Of a stretch of 16,461 nucleotides of DNA, positions 7,890-15,156 are shown piece after piece; position 1 is the first letter of the stretch, and every line of letters starts with the position of its first letter. Origin of the DNA: an uncultured Ruminococcus sp. (GTDB lineage Bacteria > Bacillota > Clostridia > Oscillospirales > Ruminococcaceae). The position numbers and the translations under genes are program-made. The DNA lies in contig CAMOEP010000013.1 in NCBI GenBank assembly GCA_946612185.1, positions 1-16,461 on the forward strand, given 5' to 3'. The notes below the pieces were generated by a model that was not told the DNA's origin, searched no databases, and was given only the letters and a program-made list of their open reading frames with translations.

Positions 7890-8417
7890 ATGGAATTTAT
7901 CGACAAGATCAAAGATTTCTTTTTCGCAGCAGATGAGGAGGACGATATGATGAACGATGTACCACCCGTTCGCAATACAGAAACACCCAGACCCACAAGA
8001 GAGGAAAGAGCCGAGAGAGCTGCTCAGTACGCTCCCCAGCCCGCTCCTGCACCTGCCCGTGAGGAAGCTCCTATGAGCCCCGGCGACAATATGCCCAACG
8101 GCGGCAGAAGAAATAAGGTAGTTAATATCCAGACTACTGCTCAGCTTCAGGTAGTACTGGTAAAGCCTACTGCTTTCACTGACGCAAAGCAGATCGCTGA
8201 CCACCTTATCGCCAAGAAGACCGTTGTCCTCAACCTGGAGACTGCTTCTCCTGAGAACAAGAGAAGGATCATCGACTTCCTGGTAGGCGTTGCTTACGCT
8301 AACGGCGGCAGCCTCAAGCCCGTTGCTAACCTTACCTACATCATCACTCCCTATAACGTTGGTTTCGTGGGGGAAGACCTGGTGGGGGAACTTGAGAATA
8401 ACGGCGTATTCATCTGA
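7890..8417 (+). CDS. sepF: Cell division protein SepF
   Basis: Membrane anchor and bundling protein for FtsZ polymers at mid-cell. The N-terminal MEFIDKIKDFFF is the amphipathic membrane-targeting helix of the family. Residues ~15-75 are an acidic then Pro/Ala/Arg-rich flexible linker. The core (about 77-170) shows the SepF signatures: VVLVKPTAFTDAKQIADHL, VVLNLETASPENKRRIIDFL and a PVANLTYIITPYNVGF segment equivalent to the usual FLITPxNV. From ATG 7890 (GGAG 6 nt upstream) the protein is 175 residues; the open frame extends 7 codons further left without a better ribosome site. Its TGA overlaps the ylmH ATG by one base. Arg and Lys codons lean to AGA and AAG, consistent with good expression. 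Confidence 0.94.
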   Translation: MEFIDKIKDFFFAADEEDDMMNDVPPVRNTETPRPTREERAERAAQYAPQPAPAPAREEAPMSPGDNMPNGGRRNKVVNIQTTAQLQVVLVKPTAFTDAKQIADHLIAKKTVVLNLETASPENKRRIIDFLVGVAYANGGSLKPVANLTYIITPYNVGFVGEDLVGELENNGVFI

Positions 8418-9181
8418 TGGATCCGCTTTCTTCTGAGGATAAACTCTTTGTGGCAAGGCTTTCGGATATGGCTCAGCAGGTGCGCAGAAGCGGCACTTAT
8501 GCCTTCTCCTCCTTCCTGGACGAGAGACAGTGTGCTGTAGCACAGAACTGGTGCAGCCGCAATGCCGGCGACCTGCTAAGCTCGCTCCACGGCGGCTTTC
8601 CCGATGCCAGACGAAAGATGCTTGCTATATACCCCGACTACTGCGAGGACTATGTGAACGAGGACGTTCCTATAAAGTGCCTGACCTTCTCCTTCCGGGA
8701 CGAGGACAGGCTCACTCACCGGGATTTCCTCGGCTCTTTCATGGCGCTCAGACTCAAACGTGAAACGATAGGTGACATCGTAGTATCAAACGGCAGGGCA
8801 CAGGCGCTCGTTACTGAGATCGCTGCAAGGACTATCGTGTCCTCTGTCTCGAAGATAGGCAGAGTGGGCGTGAAAGTCTCTGACGACCTGCCATTTGATA
8901 TGGAAGTCACTCAGGAGTATAAGGATATCCCCGCTTCCGTGGCTTCGCTCCGGCTCGACTGTATCGTTGCTGCCGCTGCGAATATGAGCCGTGAGAAGGC
9001 GGCTGCACTTATACGCAGCGATAAGGTGGATATAAACCACTTCACCGTAAGTTCCGTTTCCAAAGAAGTCCAGCAGGGCGATATTATCTCTGTAAGAGGC
9101 TGCGGGAGGTTTATCCTGTCAGACATCGGCGGTCTTACCCGAAAAGACCGGCTGCATATTATTCTGCGAAAATATATTTAG
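8417..9181 (+). CDS. ylmH: YlmH-family S4-domain RNA-binding protein
   Basis: 254-residue YlmH homologue. The N-terminal two-thirds match the family (FSSFLDERQCAVAQ, TFSFRDEDRLTHRDFLGSFMALRLKRETIGDI). The C-terminal S4 RNA-binding domain, from about residue 180, includes LRLDCIVAAAANMSREKAAALIRSDKVDIN. In Bacillus subtilis YlmH is tied to ribosome-associated quality control of stalled nascent chains as well as sitting in the division cluster; the same role here is inferred by homology. The ATG overlaps the sepF stop (TGATG), and no clear Shine-Dalgarno is seen in the 15 nt before it, so translation probably depends on coupling to sepF. Normally ylmG separates these two genes; it is absent. 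Confidence 0.92.
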   Translation: MDPLSSEDKLFVARLSDMAQQVRRSGTYAFSSFLDERQCAVAQNWCSRNAGDLLSSLHGGFPDARRKMLAIYPDYCEDYVNEDVPIKCLTFSFRDEDRLTHRDFLGSFMALRLKRETIGDIVVSNGRAQALVTEIAARTIVSSVSKIGRVGVKVSDDLPFDMEVTQEYKDIPASVASLRLDCIVAAAANMSREKAAALIRSDKVDINHFTVSSVSKEVQQGDIISVRGCGRFILSDIGGLTRKDRLHIILRKYI

Positions 9182-9193
9182 AGGTGAATATAC

Positions 9194-9769
9194 ATGATTA
9201 CTTCAAAAGACGTAAGAAACAAGAGATTTGAAAAAGCTGCCTTCGGCTATAAGCAGGAGGAGATCGACGAATTTCTCGCTCAGCTCGAAGCTGAACTTGA
9301 CGAAATGGAGAGAGAGCGCCAGGAAGCTAACAATAAGATACAGATACTCGCTGACAAGGTAAGAGAATACATGAAGGACGAGGACGCTCTCAAGGACGCT
9401 CTCCTGGGCGCTCAGAAGCAGGGTCACCAGGTCATCTCCGACGCTAACGAGAAGGCTCAGTCCATTATCGCTGAGGCTGAGGCTAAGGCTGCTGAACTGG
9501 AGGACGAGGCTGTCCGCCAGCACGCTGAGGCTATGGAGAGAAACAGAGCCGAGATCGCAAGAGAAAAGGAAAACCTCATCGAGGCTCAGCGTCAGGTAGC
9601 TGACTTCAAAAAGAGCCTGTTCGAGATGTATAAGAGCCACCTGGAACTCATCTCATCTATGCCTGAGAATTTCGACGGCGAGAGTGAGAGTATCCCTGAG
9701 ACCGCTGAGGAGATCGCCGCTGCTGTTGCTGCCGCTGAGGAAGCAGCCGAGGACGCTCCCAAGGATTGA
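9194..9769 (+). CDS. divIVA: DivIVA-family polar scaffold protein
   Basis: Coiled-coil protein that binds negatively curved membrane at poles and septa and recruits division or growth factors. The N-terminal lipid-binding domain is clear: KDVRNKRFEKAAFGYKQEEI, then DEFLAQLEAEL, with Phe17 aligning with the membrane-inserting Phe17 of B. subtilis DivIVA. It is followed by a long Ala/Glu/Lys coiled coil (about residues 30-150) and an acidic Ala/Glu tail ending AAEDAPKD. Length 191 residues is typical for clostridial members. GAGGTGA, overlapping the ylmH stop, lies 6 nt upstream of the ATG. Most Arg codons are AGA, unlike the CGN preference of the mismatch repair genes. It ends 28 nt before ileS. 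Confidence 0.94.
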   Translation: MITSKDVRNKRFEKAAFGYKQEEIDEFLAQLEAELDEMERERQEANNKIQILADKVREYMKDEDALKDALLGAQKQGHQVISDANEKAQSIIAEAEAKAAELEDEAVRQHAEAMERNRAEIAREKENLIEAQRQVADFKKSLFEMYKSHLELISSMPENFDGESESIPETAEEIAAAVAAAEEAAEDAPKD

Positions 9770-9797
9770 TAAATAGAAAGGAAGATTCATTCAAGCC

Positions 9798-12569
9798 ATG
9801 GCACAGGATTACAATTCAACCTTAAATTTACCGGCTACAGACTTCCCCATGAGAGGAAATCTGCCCAAGAGAGAGCCTGATACCCTCCGGAACTGGGAGG
9901 ATTCCAGACTCTACTACAAGATGATCGAGAAGAACAAGGGCAAGCCCTCCTTCATTCTCCACGACGGCCCTCCCTATGCAAACGGCGAGATCCATATCGG
10001 TACTGCACTGAATAAGGTACTCAAGGACTTTATCATAAAGTATAAGAATATGTCCGGCTTTTGCGCACCTTATGTTCCCGGCTGGGATACTCACGGTCTG
10101 CCTATCGAACTGAAAGCTATGAAGGCTATCGGAGTTAAGGACGGAGCTATTCCCCCTGCACAGCTTAGAAAGCACTGCCATGACTTCGCAATGACTCACG
10201 TCAATAACCAGATGAAGCAGTTCAAGAGACTCGGCTCTCTGGGCGACTATGATTACCCCTACCTCACTCTCCGTCCTGAGTACGAGGCAAGACAGGTAGA
10301 GGTTTTCGGCGCAATGGCTAAGAAGGGCTATATGTACAAGGGTCTGAAGCCTGTATACTGGTGTCCTGACTGTAATACAGCCCTTGCCGAGGCTGAGATC
10401 GAGTACTCCAACGACCCCTGCCAGTCTATCTACGTCAAGTTTAATGTAACTGACGATAAGGGCATATTCTCAGGTATGGGTCTTGACCTTTCAAAGATCT
10501 ACTTCGTTATCTGGACTACTACCACATGGACTATCCCCGGCAACCTGGCTATCTGCCTCGGCCCTGAGTATGACTATACCCTGGTACACGTTGGTGATGA
10601 GTACTATGTAATGGCTCAGGAACTGGTAAAGACCACTATGGAAACTGCCGGCATCACTGAGTATACAACAGAGGGTCTGTTCACCGGCGCTGAGCTGGAA
10701 GGCATGAAGACAAAGCACCCCCTGTATGACCGTCCCTCACCGATCATCGTAGGCGACCACGTTACTCTGGAAAGCGGTACAGGCTGCGTTCACACCGCTC
10801 CCGGCTACGGTGTCGAGGACTTTGAGGTATGCAAGAACTACGACGATATCGGCATCATCGTATGCGTTGATTCCAAGGGCAGACAGACCGCTGAGGCTGG
10901 CGAGTTCGAGGGCATGGACACCGCTGAGGCTAACAAGGCTATCGCTGCTAAGCTGGTTGAGTGCGGCGCTATGCTGGCTACTCAGAATATCGTCCACCAG
11001 TACCCCCACTGCTGGAGATGCAACAGCCCCATTATCTACCGTGCTACTGAGCAGTGGTTCTGCTCCGTAAACGGCTTCAAGGACGAGGCTGTCAAGGCTA
11101 TCGAGAGCGTTCAGTGGATCCCTGAGTGGGGCGAGGACAGGATTAAGGGTATGGTTCGTGACAGAAGTGACTGGTGCATCTCCCGTCAGAGAACCTGGGG
11201 CGTTCCGATCCCTGTTATCTACTGCAAGGACTGCGGAAAGCCTATCTATACCGACGAGACTATCTCCGCTATCGCTGACCTGTTCCGCAAGGAAGGAAGT
11301 GACGCATGGTGGACTAAGGAGACTGAGGAGTTTATCCCCGCAAGCGTAAAGTGCGAGTGCGGCTGCAATAAGTTCACCAAGGAATACGACATCATGGACG
11401 TATGGTTCGACAGCGGTGTATCACATACCGCAGTTATGGACGAGTTCGACAGCCTGACATGGCCTGCTGACCTCTACCTTGAGGGCGCTGACCAGTATCG
11501 TGGCTGGTTCCAGTCCTCACTCCTTACATCTGTTGTATATAAGGGAACTGCTCCCTACAAGGCTGTCTGCACCCACGGCTGGGTAGTTGACGGCGAAGGC
11601 AAGGCAATGCACAAGTCACTGGGCAACGGTATCGCCCCCAGCGAGATCACTGACCAGTACGGCGCTGATATTCTGCGTCTGTGGGTAGCTTCTTCTGACT
11701 ACCACAGCGATATCAGGATCTCCAAGCCTATCCTGACTCAGCTTTCTGACGCTTACAAGAAGATCAGAAATACTGCAAGATATATCCTGGGCAACCTGGG
11801 CAACGGCGCAGGCTTTGACCCTGACAAGGACATGGTTTCCGACGATAAACTTACTGAGCTTGACAAGTGGGCACTGATGCGCCTGGATAAGCTTATTGAC
11901 GAAGTTAAGGGCGGCTACGACAAGTACGATTTCCACATCGCTTTCCATGCTATCCACAACTTCTGCGTTGTTGATATGTCCAACTTCTACCTTGACATCA
12001 TCAAGGACAGACTCTACTGCGAGAAGGAGGACGGCGAACTGAGACGTGCTGCTCAGACCGCTATGTACCGTATTCTCAGCGCTCTGGCAAGACTTGCTGC
12101 TCCTATCATATCATTCACAGCCGAGGAGATCTGGAAGTCAATGCCTCACTGCGCATCTGACGACAGCGAGAGCGTATTCCTCAACCAGATGCCCGAAAAG
12201 AGCGGCATCGAGTTTTCCGCTGAATTCATCGACAAGTGGAACTTCATCTACTCTGCCCGTGAAGCCGGCAACAAGGCTCTTGAGGAGGCTCGTAACGCTA
12301 AGACCATCGGTAAGTCACTGGAAGCTGCTATCATTATCAAGAGCAGCGAGGCTGACTACGACAGATACGCTTCACTCTGCGACCACCTGAGCGAGATACT
12401 CATCGTATCCGAGGTAAGCGTCGAAAAGGGCGAGGGCGAGACTGTATTCGAGGTAAAGCGTGCTGAGGGCGAAAAGTGCGAGAGATGCTGGTGCTTCTCC
12501 AAGTACGTCGGCACAAACCACGCTCACCCCACTCTCTGCAAGCGCTGCGCAGACGTTATCGAAGGCTAA
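9798..12569 (+). CDS. ileS: Isoleucyl-tRNA synthetase
   Basis: Class Ia synthetase charging tRNA-Ile, with a CP1 editing domain that removes mischarged valine. The N-terminus LPATDFPMRGNLPKREP is characteristic of IleRS. The ATP site has HIGT at residues 66-69 (HIGH in most) and KAMHKS at 602-607 (KMSKS in most). The editing domain shows WTTTTWTIPGN and GTGCVHTAPGYG. An internal Cys-rich insertion (CKDCGKP ... CECGC) precedes DIMDVWFDSGVSH. The C-terminal zinc knuckle has Cys894, Cys897, Cys914 and Cys917. At 923 residues it is full length. The nearest AAAGGA lies about 15 nt before the ATG, longer than usual spacing. No T-box leader fits into the 28-nt gap after divIVA, so expression is probably from upstream promoters. 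The divIVA-ileS-lspA context is classical. Confidence 0.97.
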   Translation: MAQDYNSTLNLPATDFPMRGNLPKREPDTLRNWEDSRLYYKMIEKNKGKPSFILHDGPPYANGEIHIGTALNKVLKDFIIKYKNMSGFCAPYVPGWDTHGLPIELKAMKAIGVKDGAIPPAQLRKHCHDFAMTHVNNQMKQFKRLGSLGDYDYPYLTLRPEYEARQVEVFGAMAKKGYMYKGLKPVYWCPDCNTALAEAEIEYSNDPCQSIYVKFNVTDDKGIFSGMGLDLSKIYFVIWTTTTWTIPGNLAICLGPEYDYTLVHVGDEYYVMAQELVKTTMETAGITEYTTEGLFTGAELEGMKTKHPLYDRPSPIIVGDHVTLESGTGCVHTAPGYGVEDFEVCKNYDDIGIIVCVDSKGRQTAEAGEFEGMDTAEANKAIAAKLVECGAMLATQNIVHQYPHCWRCNSPIIYRATEQWFCSVNGFKDEAVKAIESVQWIPEWGEDRIKGMVRDRSDWCISRQRTWGVPIPVIYCKDCGKPIYTDETISAIADLFRKEGSDAWWTKETEEFIPASVKCECGCNKFTKEYDIMDVWFDSGVSHTAVMDEFDSLTWPADLYLEGADQYRGWFQSSLLTSVVYKGTAPYKAVCTHGWVVDGEGKAMHKSLGNGIAPSEITDQYGADILRLWVASSDYHSDIRISKPILTQLSDAYKKIRNTARYILGNLGNGAGFDPDKDMVSDDKLTELDKWALMRLDKLIDEVKGGYDKYDFHIAFHAIHNFCVVDMSNFYLDIIKDRLYCEKEDGELRRAAQTAMYRILSALARLAAPIISFTAEEIWKSMPHCASDDSESVFLNQMPEKSGIEFSAEFIDKWNFIYSAREAGNKALEEARNAKTIGKSLEAAIIIKSSEADYDRYASLCDHLSEILIVSEVSVEKGEGETVFEVKRAEGEKCERCWCFSKYVGTNHAHPTLCKRCADVIEG

Positions 12570-12577
12570 TTTGTACT

Positions 12578-12613
12578 ATATTGCCTGCTGCTGAAATCGG
12601 CGGCAGGCAGTAT
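12578..12613 (+). terminator. Strong 16-bp hairpin between ileS and lspA; possible leaky terminator
   Basis: Arms 12578-12593 and 12598-12613 pair along their full 16 bp (three G-T pairs) around an AAAT loop; the inner 11 bp are G+C-rich. The sequence after it (TATTATTG) is only partly T-rich and lacks a real T-tract, so efficient intrinsic termination is doubtful. It may attenuate read-through from the strongly expressed ileS into lspA-rluD, or serve as a processing or stability element. The lspA ribosome site begins 5 nt after the stem. Confidence 0.45.
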
Positions 12614-12631
12614 TATTGAAAGGAAGATCTG

Positions 12632-13129
12632 GTGTCGATACTACTTGTTGTGCTGACGCTGCTCCTTATCGGTGCAGATCAGCTTGTTAAGCACTGGGCA
12701 GTTACCCAGCTAAAACCCGTCGGGTCTATTGACTTTATCCATATCGGCAGCACCGAGCTTGTTGACCTGACCTACCTTGAAAATACAGGTGCGATATTCG
12801 GCAGTATGTCCGGGCAGAGGTGGTTTCTGGTAGGATTCACTTCCCTTGTTATAGTTGCCGGGATAGTGGCTATGTTCCTGAGTATCAAGCGCTCGAAGTT
12901 CATGAGCGTCTGTATCATGCTGTTCGTGGCTGGCGGTATCGGCAACCTTATCGACCGTATCCGGTACGGCTATGTTGTGGATATGTTCGAGTTCCGGTTC
13001 GTGAATTTCGCTATATTCAATGTGGCGGATATATGTGTCACCTGCGCATTTGCAGCGGTGCTGATATATATGATATTCATTGAGCCGAAGAAGGAAAAGT
13101 CCTCCCGGAAGGAGAAGGAAAATGCCTGA
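12632..13129 (+). CDS. lspA: Lipoprotein signal peptidase (signal peptidase II)
   Basis: Membrane aspartic protease that cleaves the signal peptide of diacylglyceryl-prolipoproteins before the lipidated Cys. Four hydrophobic membrane segments are seen. Conserved motifs: DQLVK at residues 16-20, ENTGAIFG at 50-57, AGGIGNLIDR at 100-109, then VVDMFEF and FNVAD, giving the catalytic pair Asp117 and Asp133. The C-terminal tail is Lys/Glu-rich. Length 165 is normal. The start is GTG, supported by AAAGGA 7 nt upstream. The stop lies inside the start region of rluD (8-nt overlap, ATGCCTGA), a usual lspA-rluD arrangement in Gram-positives. Confidence 0.96.
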   Translation: MSILLVVLTLLLIGADQLVKHWAVTQLKPVGSIDFIHIGSTELVDLTYLENTGAIFGSMSGQRWFLVGFTSLVIVAGIVAMFLSIKRSKFMSVCIMLFVAGGIGNLIDRIRYGYVVDMFEFRFVNFAIFNVADICVTCAFAAVLIYMIFIEPKKEKSSRKEKENA

Positions 13130-14039
13130 GATACTCACACTTTCCTGCGAACCGGAAGCGGCAGGTCAGCGGATCGACAAGTATATTTCGGACAATATTG
13201 CTCAGCTTACACGAAGCGCCGTTCAGGGGCTTATAAGCGAGGGCAGGATAACTTGCGGCGGAAAAAATGTCACTAAAGCAAATATGAAGCTGAAGGGCGG
13301 CGAGACTATTGAAGTTAGTGTCCCCGAACCTCAGCCTATGGACGCTCTCCCGGAGGATATCCCCCTGGATATCGTCTATGAGGACGCAGACCTTTTGGTG
13401 GTGAACAAGCCAAAGGGGATGGTCGTCCACCCGGCGCACGGTAACTGGAACGGCACTCTGGTGAACGCACTTCTCCACCACTGCGGCGACAGTCTCTCCG
13501 GCATAAACGGGGTCATTCGTCCCGGCATAGTCCACCGTATCGACAAGGACACAAGCGGTCTGCTTATCGTTGCAAAGAATGACCGGGCGCATCTGCATCT
13601 TGCGGAGCAGATCAAGGCGCACAGCTTTACCCGTGAGTACGAAACCGTTGCAGCAGGCGCTTTCAAAGAGCCGGAGGGGACGATAGATGCTCCAATAGGG
13701 CGGCACAAGACCGACAGGAAGAAGATGTGCGTAACTACCGAGAATTCTCGCAATGCGGTGACTCATTATACCCTTATAAAGCAGTACGGCGGCTACGCCC
13801 ACCTGCGGCTGCGGCTGGAGACAGGACGCACCCACCAGATAAGGGTACACCTTTCCTACATCGGTCACCCGGTACTGGGCGATGCGGTCTACGGCAAGGC
13901 GAGCCGCTGGGTGGAGGGACAGTGCCTCCACGCCCGTAAGATCGGCTTTATCCACCCGACAACCGGGGAGTACATGGAGTTCACAAGTCCGCTGCCGGAC
14001 TACTTCACATCAGTCCTTGCAAAGCTTGAAAAGATGTAG
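13122..14039 (+). CDS. rluD: RluD/RluA-family 23S rRNA pseudouridine synthase
   Basis: Isomerises uridine to pseudouridine in large-subunit rRNA; exact target positions cannot be read from sequence. An N-terminal S4 domain (about residues 13-75, GQRIDKYISDNI ... LISEGRI) is followed by the RluA-type catalytic domain: LLVVNKPKGMVVHP, PGIVHRIDKDTSGL with catalytic Asp141, and the C-terminal GRTHQIRVHLSYIGHPVLGD. The protein has 305 residues, normal for RluD. ATG 13122 is chosen because AAGGAG lies 7 nt upstream and the next residues (PEILTLSCEPEAAGQRID) fit the family; the frame extends left only through the lspA tail region. Overlaps lspA by 8 nt. RluA-family paralogues are hard to tell apart; the position after lspA favours the RluD (ylyB-like) type. 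Confidence 0.92.
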   Translation: MPEILTLSCEPEAAGQRIDKYISDNIAQLTRSAVQGLISEGRITCGGKNVTKANMKLKGGETIEVSVPEPQPMDALPEDIPLDIVYEDADLLVVNKPKGMVVHPAHGNWNGTLVNALLHHCGDSLSGINGVIRPGIVHRIDKDTSGLLIVAKNDRAHLHLAEQIKAHSFTREYETVAAGAFKEPEGTIDAPIGRHKTDRKKMCVTTENSRNAVTHYTLIKQYGGYAHLRLRLETGRTHQIRVHLSYIGHPVLGDAVYGKASRWVEGQCLHARKIGFIHPTTGEYMEFTSPLPDYFTSVLAKLEKM

Positions 14040-14047
14040 GAGGCAAT

Positions 14048-14869
14048 ATGTTTGAAGATATAACAAAAGTTATCCTGCTCAGCGATATGGACGGCACTCT
14101 GCTGAACTCGAAAAAGCAGATAACCGATACCGACCGGGCAGCGATAGAGCGTTTCAAAAGCCTGGGCGGACATTTCTCCGTGGCGACTGGGCGCACGATA
14201 CAGTCCTTTGAGCAATATTGTCCTATTATCGGCATAAATGAACCGGTCATCATGTATAACGGTGCGGCTATACATGATTATACTGCCGGAAAAACTCTTT
14301 TTACCAAACCTCTGCCTGCGTCCGCAAGGGAGTATTCTTCCCGGATAATGGCAGCTATGCCCGAAGCAGGAGGAGAAGTTCTCCGGGCGGACGGCACATA
14401 TATATTCCAGAACAACGACTATGAACAGCTTCACACTGACCTGTGCAAAATAGTACCATTTTTCTCGCCGCTTGAGGATATCCCGGAGGGCGGCTGGCTG
14501 AAGGTACTCTTTGCAATGTCGCCGGAAGATGTTCCGGTCATGGAGGTAATGGTGGGTCAGGAGAATTTCACTGGAGTAAGCTTCGTGCGCTCCTCGGATA
14601 TTTTCCTTGAAATGCTCCCGGAGGGTGTGACCAAAGGCTCGGCTCTGGCTGAATACCGCAGACTTCCCGGTTTTGAGGACTTTACCTTTGTCTCCATAGG
14701 CGACTTCGACAACGACATCGAGATGATAAGAGAGGCTGACCTGGGCGCTTGTCCGGCAAACGCTGAGGAGGACGTGAAAGCTGCTGCTGATCTGGTGCTG
14801 ACACGTTCCTGCGACGAGGGCGCTGTGGCTGAACTTATCGGGCATATCATCGAAAGGTGCGGCGCATGA
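14048..14869 (+). CDS. Cof-type HAD-superfamily phosphatase
   Basis: Haloacid-dehalogenase hydrolase of the Cof/YidA type, acting on small phosphorylated metabolites such as sugar phosphates or cofactors; the substrate is not evident. Motif I is LLSDMDGTLL with nucleophile Asp13 and acid/base Asp15. SVATGRT supplies motif II, GVTKGSAL the motif III Lys, and GDFDNDIEMI motif IV with the metal-binding acids. A C2-type cap lies between motifs II and III. At 273 residues it has the usual length. AGGAGG, overlapping the rluD stop codon, lies 4 nt before the ATG. Its stop overlaps the next small gene by 4 nt (ATGA), suggesting coupled translation. Confidence 0.9.
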   Translation: MFEDITKVILLSDMDGTLLNSKKQITDTDRAAIERFKSLGGHFSVATGRTIQSFEQYCPIIGINEPVIMYNGAAIHDYTAGKTLFTKPLPASAREYSSRIMAAMPEAGGEVLRADGTYIFQNNDYEQLHTDLCKIVPFFSPLEDIPEGGWLKVLFAMSPEDVPVMEVMVGQENFTGVSFVRSSDIFLEMLPEGVTKGSALAEYRRLPGFEDFTFVSIGDFDNDIEMIREADLGACPANAEEDVKAAADLVLTRSCDEGAVAELIGHIIERCGA

Positions 14870-15117
14870 AAAGACGTTATCCTGCGCTTATCACTATCGG
14901 CAGCATACTTTTGCTGACCGCTGTTGCAGTTATTGTCCGGCTGGTGATGCTCAGTTCTCAGGAATCGCAGGATATCGGCATTATTGGCGGTGCTGACGCT
15001 CCTACTGCCATATTCCTGACAAGTACAGTCGGCTGGAAACTGCTCATTATTATTGCGGCAGGTGTGTTGGGTGCGGCACTTATCGCCAAAGGCATCATCG
15101 GCAGCAGACGTAAATGA
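14866..15117 (+). CDS. Small two-helix membrane protein with OadB/GcdB-like signature loop
   Basis: 83-residue protein with two predicted membrane helices (about residues 7-29 and 55-78) joined by a loop containing DIGIIGGADAPTAIFLTS (36-53), and basic ends (MKRRY; SRRK). The loop closely resembles the conserved GIIGGADGPTAIF-type segment of the beta subunit of Na+-translocating decarboxylases (oxaloacetate, glutaconyl-CoA, methylmalonyl-CoA), where the Asp takes part in Na+ translocation. The full subunit has over 350 residues and many helices, so this is only a fragment-sized relative. One Gly of the motif is Ala here. It is an intact gene: ATG overlaps the HAD stop by 4 nt, and AAAGG lies 8 nt upstream. 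No decarboxylase alpha, gamma or biotin-carrier gene is nearby. Function unknown; the similarity is from recall of the family motif. Confidence 0.8.
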   Translation: MKRRYPALITIGSILLLTAVAVIVRLVMLSSQESQDIGIIGGADAPTAIFLTSTVGWKLLIIIAAGVLGAALIAKGIIGSRRK

Positions 15118-15156
15118 CGGCATATCGCCGTGAATAAATATAAATCGGAGGTTATT

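Noticed and set aside
7812..8543. 243-codon open frame on the - strand across sepF
   Set aside because: Antisense to sepF and the ylmH start; Ser-rich low-complexity translation typical of a shadow frame.
9150..9178. TATATT as a -10 box for divIVA
   Set aside because: No -35 at workable spacing and no extended -10; it is simply the A+T-rich end of ylmH.
13077..13955. 292-codon open frame on the - strand opposite rluD
   Set aside because: Its translation looks like no family I know and it lies wholly opposite a clear rluD; long antisense frames arise from G+C-biased codon use here.
14000..14845. 281-codon open frame on the - strand opposite the HAD gene
   Set aside because: Shadow of the HAD-phosphatase gene; no recognisable domain, and all confident genes are on the + strand.
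15117..15131. ACGGC-ATATC-GCCGT inverted repeat as a terminator before transketolase
   Set aside because: Only a 5-bp stem overlapping a stop codon, followed by an A-rich rather than T-rich stretch.
15114..15144. Possible promoter before the transketolase genes (ATGACG ... TATAAA)
   Set aside because: The spacer would be 19 nt and transcription would start inside the Shine-Dalgarno, leaving almost no leader.
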